Shown one piece after another: positions 53,501-61,265 of a stretch of DNA of 64,000 nucleotides. Source of the DNA: a virus. Below the pieces are notes generated by a model that did not search any database, was not told the origin of the DNA, and saw only the letters and a list, made by a program, of their open reading frames with translations. The DNA lies in the IMG/VR virus record IMGVR_UViG_3300017788_000020, positions 1 to 64,000 of that record; one strand, 5' to 3'. Both the position numbers and the translations under genes were made by a program. The number at the start of each line of letters is the position of its first letter. Position 1 is the stretch's first letter.

Positions 53501-56500
53501 TGTGACGATGATGCTTGGTGCAGGTATTAACCTAAACCAGACTGGCTCTAAACTAACCGCCACGCCTATGACTGATGAAGAGATTTTGCGTATCAGTCAC
53601 GGGGAAATCAAAGAACCACACACGCTGAAATCGTCCTCTTTCCAACCCATGAAAGCGGGCTTGTTTGATGACGACTTGACGGGCGGTATAGGCGGTAATA
53701 AGTTCTCCCACATACGACTAGCAGAACCTATTATTAATCCGTTGATGGTGGAGGCCGTTGTGTCTGTGGGCGACTTTAACTCAGGTGTCGAGGTCGAACA
53801 GGTGCTCAACGGCACTAAATCAGTCACCGCAGACGGCCTAGTCGTCGACGGCGACGGCGGTGCGACAGGTATCGAAGGTATCCGCACTGTCCTCAAAAAA
53901 GTGGATATAGCTAAGGCTATAGAAAAGACAGGTGACGCTGCCAAAAACGCCAAAGGCTCAGTACTTAACAAACTTAACCGCCGCTTGCGTTACCTACGGG
54001 CACTCGAGTCGATGGGTATGCGACCAGAAAACGCGTACATAAATCAGCATGTTCCGGTTATTCCCCCGAAGTTCCGGCAGATCACGGAACGGACAGACGG
54101 GTCAGTATCTGTGGCGGACGTGAACCATCACTACAGAGATCTGTTAATCATCAACAATCAGCTAGAAGAGCTGAAGAATATCGGCGTAGACAAGAAACAC
54201 ACGGCTGCTCTATCTAGAGCATTGTATGACGGCGCTAGCGCGTTGGCTGGTTTAGGCGATTCCGTAACAAAAGGTAGAGAATACAAAGGCCTTTTGGAAG
54301 AGATAAACGGCGTTAAGGAATCTAAATACGGCTACTTCAAGAGTAAGCTACAGTCGCGTCCACAAGACCTGTCTGCGCGGTCGACTGTTATTCCAAACCC
54401 TAAATTGGATATGGACCACATTGGTATCCCTACCAATATGGCGCTCACCATCTACACACCTTTCGTCATAAAGCGCCTCGTACAAAACGGGTACGCGCCA
54501 CTAGATGCACGCAAGATGGTAAGAGAGCAGTCTCACGAGGCAGTGAGAGCTTTGGAAGTAGAGATGGAGGACCGGCCGGTACTTATGACCAGAGCGCCAT
54601 CTCTACACAAATTCAACATGCTGAGCTTTAAGCCAACACTGATTAACGGCAAAGCGGTAGAGGTAAATCCCCTTATTGTAGGGGGCTATAACATGGACTT
54701 TAACGGCGATGCCGTCTGGCACTCATGCATATTTGCTCTAGAGGCTGAGAAAGCGGATGAATTCTATGATTTTGTGTTGACTAATAGCATGTTTAATGAT
54801 AGATTGTGGACGAAAGAAGAATTGGCTTCTTTCTTACACAACACAAAAATGACAGCAAGATTTGACGTGAAGCTTCCTTATATAGAAGGACACACAGTAC
54901 ACTGCATAGCGCTAGAAGATTTCCCGAGAGGGGAGCGTAGCCACTGTAGCATGGGTCAGTTTGGTATTATTGAGTGGTACCAAGCGCCGCCCGGTATTAA
55001 AGCTTTGGCGTACGATAACTTAAATCAAAAACTAGAGTGGCGACCTGTCACTTTCTACTCTGTTCACCACGGATGTGAGCGTGAGATCATTAACCTTGCA
55101 TCAGGTCGTCAGATGTTCGCCGATGACGACCCTCGGGCGGTATTTGGTATTGAGAGAGGCACGTTAACCTTCACTAGAAACACTCCCTCTAATGCCGCTG
55201 AAAATCAGATGTTTGTTCCTCGTGTAGCTAATATGAACGTCACTAATTACGGAGATCAAACAGAGATACAAGTAGTGACCGATAAAACACGAAAAAATCC
55301 GTTACCTGAAACGCTTGCTTTAACAGCAGAACTAGGCTACTTAGTCGGTGTTATGGCCGGCGACGGCTGGGTGTCTACTAATGACTCAATTAACATAGCA
55401 AGTATACGCCCAGCGATTCCTGCAAAATGTCAAGCAACTATAGAACAGTTGGCTGATAGAGTTGTCAAAGACACTGTCACAATATCTACTAAGTCCTTGG
55501 GAGAAAGTGTAAGACATACGTTTAGTGCTGCCGCTGTAGCAGATTTCTTAAAAGAGATGATCGGTTCTGGCGCTAAGAATAAGCACCTACCTGTGTGGTA
55601 TTTGTCTGCCAACGAAGAATGCCGCAAAGGATTATTCGCCGGCTTGATGGACACTGATGGTTCTATTTGCGTGGTGCAGGCTGTAGCTAAAGCGAAGCCT
55701 CAGCTACAGGCTAACTATACAAGCACAAGCTTCCGTTTAGCTCATGAAGTACTGCTGTTAGCTAAGAGTCTGGGTATTGACGGTCGTATCACACATTATA
55801 AGTCTTCTATGAAAGCGACCGATACGTGGGCAGCTTCTTTCTCCAATATGGACATCAAGCGTTGGGGCGGTAAGTACATGATGCATCCGGAGAAGCTTGA
55901 AAAACTCGCCTCTATAGAGGTAGATGAGACCTCGAACATTGCGGCACGGACTGACATAGTTCCCATAAGCTTCGATTTAGCCAAGTATATTCAAAACAGC
56001 GTCAGTATGCCGAGGAACGCCCCGAAGGAGACGAAATCGTTGTATGTAACAATACAGAGGGCCGTCAAGCTCGGTAAACTTAGCCGCATGATAGCCAAGC
56101 GCGCAATATCTCTAATAACTGAAGAGACCTTACTTAAACATCCCGAAGGTGCGAAATGGTTACGTATTGTTGACGACACTTCAGTCAAATGGGACCAAGT
56201 CGCGTCTGTCGAGAAAACAGGCGTTTGCGAGACCGGATATGACCTGACAGTTCCGGGCTACGAAACTTTCATGAACATAGAAGGGGTCATTCTTTCCAAC
56301 ACGGCAGGTATCCACGTACCGGTATCGGAAGAGGCTCGCCGTGAAGCGGTCGAGAAACTTATGCCGAGCCAGAACCTGATCTCTGTTCGTCACGAGTCCG
56401 CTATGCATACCCCCGGTAAAGAGACGGCACTCGGCATCTATTTGATGACAAATCCCAAAGGGGAGCCTACGGTTGTGCGCTCGCTGGACGATGCGGTCGC

Positions 56501-59417
56501 ACAGCATGCACGGGGTAGTCTTAAAGTCAATGCGGCGATCCGTGTTGGCGATAAAGTGACGTGCGTAGGACAGAAACTGGTTGCAGACGTGTTCCCGGTA
56601 TCTATGCGACCAGAGCTCATGGTCGTGGACGGCGACCTGCTTAACCAGTTGTGCTTGAAAGCCGCACGCACGTTACCTGCACGAGCCGCGGGCGAGATTA
56701 TTAGCAGGCTGAAAGATCTTGGGAACCACTACGTCACAGAGATAGGCGCAGGCGTATCCTTGAAGGACCTGGAGTTCGACTACGAGAAACGGGATGCTGT
56801 ACTGGATAAGTTACGCAAACGTGCCCCCATCGTAGGGTTCGACACCGCCGTGGAAGAGGCCGGTAGAGAGTTAGATGCGCTACTAGCGGCTGCGACTGAT
56901 AACAGGTTTGTGGAAGCAGGCGTCACAAGTAAGGCCACAAGTAAGGGCGGTATGGTACGGCAGATGATTGTCACACCCCTCGCTATTACGGACTCTAAAG
57001 GCGCGACAATTCCGCTTGTTGTCAATAAGTCGTACGCTGAGGGACAAGACCTGGGGTCGTACTTAGGGACCACGCCAGGCGCGCGACAAGGCCTTGTTGA
57101 TAAAGGTATCTCTGTTGCTGATACTGGGTACTTAAGTAAGCTCCTAGTCAATGCTAACGCGACCAATAAGATCACAGTGGACGATTGCGGTACCGTAGAC
57201 GGATTACTGTTGGATGTCGACGACAAGGAAGCACTTAATCGGTTCGGCGCTAAAGAACCTATACGCAATGTAGTTATAACACCAGAAGTGGTTCGCAAAC
57301 TTAAAGCCGCGGGCGAAAAACAAATACTTGCGCGATCGCCTCTTAAGTGTCGAGCACTCAGTGGTATGTGCGCAAAATGCGCCGGTGTGAACGAATATGG
57401 TGCGGCGTATAAGATTGGCGACAATGTCGGTATCACGGCCGCACAGGCTATTGGCGAACGTGCTACGCAAGTAACACTTCAAAAGTTCCACTGCCTTGAG
57501 CGTACTACCATCTGCCTTGTGCGAAAAGGTGCTGAAATTTTCCACACAACACTTGGGCAACTATTTGATGAGCATGAGACTCATCAAGAAGGTGATGAAG
57601 AGGTCGCCGAGGTTAGCGCCTATGAAGTGTGGGACCGCGGCGGCTGGACAAAAGTAAAGCGAGTACTGCGTCACGCACAAGAGCCCGGAACAGAGATGGC
57701 CTTGATTAGATCTCGTACAGGACAGGCGGTTATTGCGCAGGATAACCACCCGCACATGTTATCAAAGGTCGCTGTTGCTTGTCCTACCTGCGCCACATGG
57801 CCTAAACGTATAAACGCGCGAGGTAGTCGTTACTACTGTCGTACATGTAAACACGGCTGGTCAGATAAACCGGAAATGACTGTTGACTACAGCATGACGG
57901 CTAGTAGCGAGCTTGGTGACAAGACGCACGCGGCTTTGATTGACACGGGTCCGGTACCTACGCCGGCCACACCAATCATCCCCGATGGTTGGTTGGCTGG
58001 TATGTATATCGCCGAAGGCTCTCGCCTAGTCAGGGGCGGTTTGTACGAAGGCTTCTGTGTGTGTCAAAATGATGGTCCGATTAAAAGTCAGGTGTATGCG
58101 CGGCTAACTGACTGGCTACCTGACAGCAAAATCCAGCTATCTAAAACCGCTGTGCGTGTGTTGGAACCCGCGTTAGGTGAAAAGCTTACAAAGGTGCACG
58201 GTACCTATTGTCGAGATAAAGGGCTGCCTCCAGGTTGGAGCGGCTACCCATCCGTATGGTTGAGTCAGTTTGTAGCCGGTGTTATTGACGGCGATGGCAC
58301 GCTTGTACGTAACCGTGACAGTCGCTGGACTACAGTACGCATAGACACCACTAGTTTCTTGTTAGCACAACAGCTTGTTCATATATTACGAACAGCCGAC
58401 ATCAAGGCGCGTGTTATAGTGTCGCCTTGGCGAAAACTAAGCTCGCATCAAGGATACGCGGTACAGTTTGTGTATACAGAAAGAGCGCAGCAATTCTTAG
58501 GAAATGCCTGTACAAAATTAGTGGGTGTGGCTGCGAATCCTAAGAACAAAAAAGAAGATTATGGTCATGTCGTTGACTACGTAAAAATTGTACGCTATAG
58601 CGAGGCGCCTGCCGTATACGATATCGAAACAGAGACTGGAACCTACTTTGCTAATAGTTTCTGGACACACAATACGGGGGGTGCTGTCGGCGGCAACGTC
58701 GTAGGTTTTGGACGTATTAAGCAACTGCTACATCTACCGCAGACAATGTCCGATAAGGCGGTTCTATCAGAGGAGACAGGTGTTGTACAAGCTATCGCAC
58801 CGTCGCCGACGGGTGGCTGGCTTGTCACAGTTAATGGTGTCCGCCATTTCGTTGCACAGGAGTTAGGTCTAAAAATTAAGCAAGGCGACTCCGTTGTCGC
58901 GGGGCAGCAGATCAGTCTACGCGGCGTAGTGCAGCCTCATGAATTACTGGAGACGACCGGCGACATCGGGCTTGTACAGAATAAGATCGTCGACGATCTA
59001 AAGGGCGCGTACGGTAAGCAGAGAATTCACAGACGTATCTTTGAGACCGTAGTCAAGCCTATGACAGACAAAGCCAGGGTTATTCACCCAGGCGACGCTG
59101 ATAAGTTGTTTAACGTCTACGCTGGTGATACCTTACTCAGCAGCGTCATAGACGACTACAACAAGAAGCTTACGGCGAAAGGTCTGCGCCCCATTAAATC
59201 GGAAACAGCTTTGATGGGTATTGTGGCGATTCCGTTCCAGGACGAGGACTTTGTTGGTAGGTTGACACACGAGCGTCTGAAAGACACGCTCAAGGGCGCG
59301 CCTGCGCTAAACCAGACGGTTGATATACAAGGCGACCACCCCGTGTCGCGGCTAGTCCTAAAGAACTTTGGGCACGTAGACGACATAAAGAACGCGCCAA
59401 GAAGAAAATTATTCTAA
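50556..59417 (+). CDS. RNA polymerase beta/beta' fusion with two inteins, 2953 aa
   Basis: A single chain carrying both catalytic subunits. The beta part spans about residues 1-1000 and includes HTPEGPKIGI (~390), GYNFEDGTVISYKA (~634), GDKLSAFAGAKGIITKIL (~776) and SLLSMGATAFLSDAYG (~938). The beta' part starts near 1005 with MTDEEILRISHGEIKEP and FSHIRLAEPIINPLM; the usual N-terminal zinc finger is absent. The Mg loop is NMDFNGD (1379-1385) where bacterial enzymes have NADFDGD. A C-terminal zinc site is kept (CG ~2210; LKC ~2265, GMCAKC ~2271). The trigger region is GITAAQAIGERATQVTLQKFH (2292-2312). Inteins occupy 1386-1915 and 2313-2706; the spliced product would be about 2029 residues. 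No alpha or omega subunit is visible. Its place beside the portal suggests a late or virion-packaged enzyme. ATG at 50556 or 50559. Confidence 0.9.
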   Translation: MMSKELQQHIQLLEEVRRIVANMFPITARNGATLTVSNLRWSDAGQHVMDNITAQKEAKLRERSVDSKLTADVELKDATGTILDSRKGYFILSMPHITSRNSYIVDGNEVQIINQLRLRPGVYTTIKAGDTVEAYLNTTAAGTYKLLLDRKTGVIRLKVGTDKKVPVYSVLLALGALPGDLPDIFGDLLDVNEKAARIEPDTQKLLLALWPYAKNGSLIENQLEARKFLESKPLDPAVNKLTLGISGIDKIDKAAVAAAIRRCIFISKGMADEDDIESLAFKSIHSIEDFIPERLRRKEAAVKRIVAYQMTRKATIPAVLPSSLFDNNIKDFMTTSEFTRFSDQNNPIDMNAVASTTTIMGEGGIQSTRAVSDAVRAVHASHFGVLDPVHTPEGPKIGITGHLSLGAEKIGNTLFLTVFDARTGEKKRMSVEALMPYTVAFADQYTNIGTGTPKLKDKYTTVKARKNTKLLEVNPADVDYIFNDPATFFSSSTSVIPFVNSNSANRVLMGDKHIEQSVQLADPDKPLVLHRLTKVNKGYLELLGENFLVKAPVAGTVTKITPDTVFIKEDKGKTHAVAIHNNYPLNSKTFLHDEPIVTVGEQVRAGQALVRNNFTKDNTLALGKNLLVAMVPYKGYNFEDGTVISYKAAQKLASVHKNEHRVEKEDGVAIGLATYIARYPQNLDKFRKGFRDNYDENGIIKKGTVVHKDDILIPAVKEVTLSKTELVNIHKKLLSTAYSDISETWTKDVPGEVVDVINERGFVKVVVRSVEPAVVGDKLSAFAGAKGIITKILGPDEVYKDEKGAEIDVLFNFLGTLGRANPGFILEAAAGKVAQKTGKPFYVDNFNMTHESNLAHVQEELKKAGISDAETITNPTTGHKMENVLVGPLHTLKLKHMVEHKFSARGAVGLPYTTLEQPKKESGESAQRIAPLDMSSLLSMGATAFLSDAYGIKSQKNDDYWLALQTGRTLPAPQTPYVANKFVTMMLGAGINLNQTGSKLTATPMTDEEILRISHGEIKEPHTLKSSSFQPMKAGLFDDDLTGGIGGNKFSHIRLAEPIINPLMVEAVVSVGDFNSGVEVEQVLNGTKSVTADGLVVDGDGGATGIEGIRTVLKKVDIAKAIEKTGDAAKNAKGSVLNKLNRRLRYLRALESMGMRPENAYINQHVPVIPPKFRQITERTDGSVSVADVNHHYRDLLIINNQLEELKNIGVDKKHTAALSRALYDGASALAGLGDSVTKGREYKGLLEEINGVKESKYGYFKSKLQSRPQDLSARSTVIPNPKLDMDHIGIPTNMALTIYTPFVIKRLVQNGYAPLDARKMVREQSHEAVRALEVEMEDRPVLMTRAPSLHKFNMLSFKPTLINGKAVEVNPLIVGGYNMDFNGDAVWHSCIFALEAEKADEFYDFVLTNSMFNDRLWTKEELASFLHNTKMTARFDVKLPYIEGHTVHCIALEDFPRGERSHCSMGQFGIIEWYQAPPGIKALAYDNLNQKLEWRPVTFYSVHHGCEREIINLASGRQMFADDDPRAVFGIERGTLTFTRNTPSNAAENQMFVPRVANMNVTNYGDQTEIQVVTDKTRKNPLPETLALTAELGYLVGVMAGDGWVSTNDSINIASIRPAIPAKCQATIEQLADRVVKDTVTISTKSLGESVRHTFSAAAVADFLKEMIGSGAKNKHLPVWYLSANEECRKGLFAGLMDTDGSICVVQAVAKAKPQLQANYTSTSFRLAHEVLLLAKSLGIDGRITHYKSSMKATDTWAASFSNMDIKRWGGKYMMHPEKLEKLASIEVDETSNIAARTDIVPISFDLAKYIQNSVSMPRNAPKETKSLYVTIQRAVKLGKLSRMIAKRAISLITEETLLKHPEGAKWLRIVDDTSVKWDQVASVEKTGVCETGYDLTVPGYETFMNIEGVILSNTAGIHVPVSEEARREAVEKLMPSQNLISVRHESAMHTPGKETALGIYLMTNPKGEPTVVRSLDDAVAQHARGSLKVNAAIRVGDKVTCVGQKLVADVFPVSMRPELMVVDGDLLNQLCLKAARTLPARAAGEIISRLKDLGNHYVTEIGAGVSLKDLEFDYEKRDAVLDKLRKRAPIVGFDTAVEEAGRELDALLAAATDNRFVEAGVTSKATSKGGMVRQMIVTPLAITDSKGATIPLVVNKSYAEGQDLGSYLGTTPGARQGLVDKGISVADTGYLSKLLVNANATNKITVDDCGTVDGLLLDVDDKEALNRFGAKEPIRNVVITPEVVRKLKAAGEKQILARSPLKCRALSGMCAKCAGVNEYGAAYKIGDNVGITAAQAIGERATQVTLQKFHCLERTTICLVRKGAEIFHTTLGQLFDEHETHQEGDEEVAEVSAYEVWDRGGWTKVKRVLRHAQEPGTEMALIRSRTGQAVIAQDNHPHMLSKVAVACPTCATWPKRINARGSRYYCRTCKHGWSDKPEMTVDYSMTASSELGDKTHAALIDTGPVPTPATPIIPDGWLAGMYIAEGSRLVRGGLYEGFCVCQNDGPIKSQVYARLTDWLPDSKIQLSKTAVRVLEPALGEKLTKVHGTYCRDKGLPPGWSGYPSVWLSQFVAGVIDGDGTLVRNRDSRWTTVRIDTTSFLLAQQLVHILRTADIKARVIVSPWRKLSSHQGYAVQFVYTERAQQFLGNACTKLVGVAANPKNKKEDYGHVVDYVKIVRYSEAPAVYDIETETGTYFANSFWTHNTGGAVGGNVVGFGRIKQLLHLPQTMSDKAVLSEETGVVQAIAPSPTGGWLVTVNGVRHFVAQELGLKIKQGDSVVAGQQISLRGVVQPHELLETTGDIGLVQNKIVDDLKGAYGKQRIHRRIFETVVKPMTDKARVIHPGDADKLFNVYAGDTLLSSVIDDYNKKLTAKGLRPIKSETALMGIVAIPFQDEDFVGRLTHERLKDTLKGAPALNQTVDIQGDHPVSRLVLKNFGHVDDIKNAPRRKLF
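54711..56300 (+). other. Intein 1 (LAGLIDADG) in the RNA polymerase Mg loop, 530 aa
   Basis: The flanks join as NMDFNGD + TAGIHVPVSEEAR, matching NADFDGD-TMAVHVP, so the insert is bounded by Ala1 and Asn530 with Thr as +1. The C-terminal block reads GYDLTVPGYETF ... GVILSN, so the penultimate residue is Ser. Two dodecapeptides, LGYLVGVMAGDG (about 207-218) and GLFAGLMDTDG (about 307-317), mark a homing endonuclease. A block-A-like segment, CIALEDFPRGE, lies about 64 residues in rather than at the junction, so the N-terminal ~63 residues are unusual. Noncanonical residues (Ala1, Ser-Asn) mean self-splicing chemistry should be checked. Confidence 0.85.
57492..58673 (+). other. Intein 2 (LAGLIDADG) in the RNA polymerase trigger loop, 394 aa
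   Basis: Inserted between QVTLQKFH and TGGAVGGNVVG, the site equal to bacterial TFH-TGG. Canonical class-1 residues: Cys1, C-terminal His-Asn, Thr+1, with block F/G AVYDIETETGTYFANSFWTH. Dodecapeptides GWLAGMYIAEGS (about 166-177) and FVAGVIDGDGTL (about 260-271). Between block B and the endonuclease lies a four-Cys element, CPTC (about 97-100) and CRTC (about 115-118), probably a zinc ribbon that could help DNA binding. Confidence 0.9.
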
Positions 59418-59446
59418 AAACAAAGCCGCACGCGCGGCTTTGTTTT
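59415..59446. terminator. Bidirectional terminator after the RNA polymerase gene
   Basis: Perfect 14-bp stem AAAAACAAAGCCGC and GCGGCTTTGTTTTT with an ACGC loop, beginning at the stop codon. It separates the plus late unit from the minus unit ending at 59460. Confidence 0.9.
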
Positions 59447-59459
59447 TTTGTAATACGCA

Positions 59460-59912
59460 TCATATTGCGTCATCGCCGCGCGCACCAGAAGACCTATGAT
59501 GCGCATTTGTTGGTTTTTTTACATTGTTGGCGAGCACGTTGCGGTACTTTCTTGACCTGTAATAGAGCGTAGTAAGCTCTTTCGTGAGCTTGTAGATGAG
59601 CGCTCTACGCAGGTATAACTCCACAGTTGGCGCACTCTCGTCATCCAAAACCCGCCAAAGCTGGGTCAGCAACGACGGTCGCTGTTCTACCGGCGCTGTG
59701 CGCCAATTTTTGGCGATATCGAGAGCCGGCGGTGGGACAACTAGCTTATCGGTTAAATATATCGGAGCGGCGAGGCGCTTCTGTGCCTCCTCGAGAGGCT
59801 CAGCTGCGTTTAGGTATGCGACTATACGGTCCGCGCTCAATGTCACATAGGGGAACAGCTCTGTACTTATGGTACGGTCGATACCATCGGCGTCAAGTTG
59901 GTCGTTTGTCAT
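59460..59912 (-). CDS. Hypothetical protein, 150 aa
   Basis: ATG at 59912 (MTNDQLDADGIDRTISTELF) chosen because it overlaps the end of the upstream gene; the open frame extends further to 59990. The protein is helical with a basic C-terminus (RKYRNVLANNVKKPTNAHHR). Last gene of the minus unit 61162-59460. Not recognised. Confidence 0.5.
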   Translation of the reverse strand: MTNDQLDADGIDRTISTELFPYVTLSADRIVAYLNAAEPLEEAQKRLAAPIYLTDKLVVPPPALDIAKNWRTAPVEQRPSLLTQLWRVLDDESAPTVELYLRRALIYKLTKELTTLYYRSRKYRNVLANNVKKPTNAHHRSSGARGDDAI

Positions 59913-60213
59913 AGGGTGGCTGATTGTGCTTGCGCGCGCATTCTTCTGGGGTAGTTTGGCGCTTTTCCCAGTCGTTGTATGCTGTTTCATATACTTTGCA
60001 CACGCGAGGCTCGCCTGCGGCTTCTGCTAGCAAATCGATCAAAAAGAACTCATCATCCAGGGTACATCGTTCGAGCATTGAGCGCTGCGCGTACCTTGCG
60101 TCAGCCTCTTCCACCGTAGCATGGTAGCTCAACAGAGTCTCCCCTTGGTACTCTGTAGAAAATACGGACACGAGTTTATATCGACACGGAAGAGTTTTAG
60201 TTGCTTGTGTCAT
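59893..60213 (-). CDS. Hypothetical protein, 106 aa
   Basis: ATG at 60213 (MTQATKTLPCRYKLVSVFST); an alternative TTG lies two codons upstream. Beta-rich N-terminus, then FFLIDLLAEAAGEPRVCKVY. Overlaps the upstream gene by 17 bases and the downstream gene by 20. Not recognised. Confidence 0.5.
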   Translation of the reverse strand: MTQATKTLPCRYKLVSVFSTEYQGETLLSYHATVEEADARYAQRSMLERCTLDDEFFLIDLLAEAAGEPRVCKVYETAYNDWEKRQTTPEECARKHNQPPYDKRPT

Positions 60214-60667
60214 GATCAACTGATTCGTGTTGGTTGAAATCTAAAGCGCACAGCATGTCGTAGATACGGTAGTATTCTTTCAAGAACTTGCGTAAATGAC
60301 GCGCATGTTTTTTGTCCAAACGGCCACGCCTATCAACAAGAATGAAGAAATCTCCTTCGTATGTGACATCATGCGCCCCCCACCTGTTCGGCAGGAGATA
60401 CCCAGCAGCACCTGCATAGGTGTCCCCCATCGTATGACCAAATGTTCCTGCCCTAAGCTCAGGCAGTTTCGTCAGCTCGTTGATCGCATCATAGCCTCCG
60501 TAGTTGACTTCTTCAAATGCGAAAAAAATCCGCGTTTGTTTTTCGCCAATGCGGGTCGGTACAGCTTCCGCGGCGTTACCAAAGAGCGCCTCTACGCGAT
60601 CAATAATGTCATCCGAGTCTGTGCTGTCAAACAATACTCGCATGGCGAGATAGCAGCGATCACCCAT
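60197..60667 (-). CDS. Hypothetical protein, 156 aa
   Basis: Not recognised. MGDRCYLAMRVLFDSTDSDD, then a mixed alpha/beta sequence with FFAFEEVNYGGYDAINELTK, which has the look of a small phage/plasmid accessory protein. No metal or catalytic signature. Overlaps its neighbours on both sides (8 and 17 bases). Confidence 0.5.
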   Translation of the reverse strand: MGDRCYLAMRVLFDSTDSDDIIDRVEALFGNAAEAVPTRIGEKQTRIFFAFEEVNYGGYDAINELTKLPELRAGTFGHTMGDTYAGAAGYLLPNRWGAHDVTYEGDFFILVDRRGRLDKKHARHLRKFLKEYYRIYDMLCALDFNQHESVDHDTSN

Positions 60668-60959
60668 TTTTCTTCATCTCCTCTAACCGCGCAACTAGAT
60701 TCCGCATGCGCAGCACGCCGACAGGATTAGCGCTGTGGATATATATCTTAGGTAGTGGAAACGCCGCATTGTCGAAAATGCGACGTTCGAGCCATGTCAG
60801 TACATCATAGCCCGTGCCGCGACCGTCGTCGCCCAAATCGTGGTCGAGGCTGAGTTCTGTGATTCCGCCCCTTTCGAGCAGGGCGATGGTCTCTTCAGGC
60901 CAGTATGTGCGGATCCAGCCTTCGGGCGTGGAGCGCGTATCGTCCAGATAAACCTTCAT
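60660..60959 (-). CDS. Cyclic-phosphate processing receiver-domain protein (cREC), 99 aa
   Basis: The family signature is complete: MKVYLDDTRSTPEGWIRTYW (residues 1-20, with YLDD), ELSLDHDLGDDGRGTGYDVL (about 35-54), and PKIYIHSANPVGVLRMRNLV (about 69-88). This family of small receiver-like domains is linked to RNA-end cyclic phosphate processing in RNA repair gene sets and is common in phages. In this window it is the clearest RNA-repair gene, with the HAD protein at 2139 as a possible second. The ATG overlaps the stop of the upstream gene (ATGA). Confidence 0.75.
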   Translation of the reverse strand: MKVYLDDTRSTPEGWIRTYWPEETIALLERGGITELSLDHDLGDDGRGTGYDVLTWLERRIFDNAAFPLPKIYIHSANPVGVLRMRNLVARLEEMKKNG

Positions 60960-61162
60960 CGGGCTTTGTAGATAGCTCTGTGTGTTGCTATTACAGGTGT
61001 GTCCTCGAAAGACTCGGGTAACGTAGCGTCACCAAGATGGTCTTTATTGTAAATCAAGCGAATGTGTCGACCGTTCTTTGGATCTAGCACTACGCTGCTA
61101 GATACAAACCACGGCTGTTTCGCGTACTTGCTGCGAAATCTTTTGATTATATCGATAGCCAC
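60956..61162 (-). CDS. Small hypothetical protein, 68 aa
   Basis: GTG start at 61162 after an AAGG ribosome site. MAIDIIKRFRSKYAKQPWFV, then a basic beta-rich part. First gene of the minus unit that continues with the cREC protein. No promoter motif like the ATAAGTA element is seen nearby, so read-through from the DHH-like unit is possible. Not recognised. Confidence 0.5.
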   Translation of the reverse strand: MAIDIIKRFRSKYAKQPWFVSSSVVLDPKNGRHIRLIYNKDHLGDATLPESFEDTPVIATHRAIYKAR

Positions 61163-61230
61163 TTCGGTACCTTCAGTTGTAGTTTTTCAAGTAGGTTTTT
61201 GATTTCGTCTGTACGAGGGTAAGTTACTAA

Positions 61231-61264
61231 AACCAGGTAGGTTACTTACGTAACCTACCTGGTT
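61231..61264. terminator. Terminator hairpin after the DHH-like gene
   Basis: Perfect 15-bp arms AACCAGGTAGGTTAC and GTAACCTACCTGGTT with a TTAC loop, directly after the stop at 61266 on the minus strand and followed there by TTTTAGT. It is also the first element of the hairpin-packed transcription unit. Confidence 0.75.
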
Positions 61265-61265
61265 G

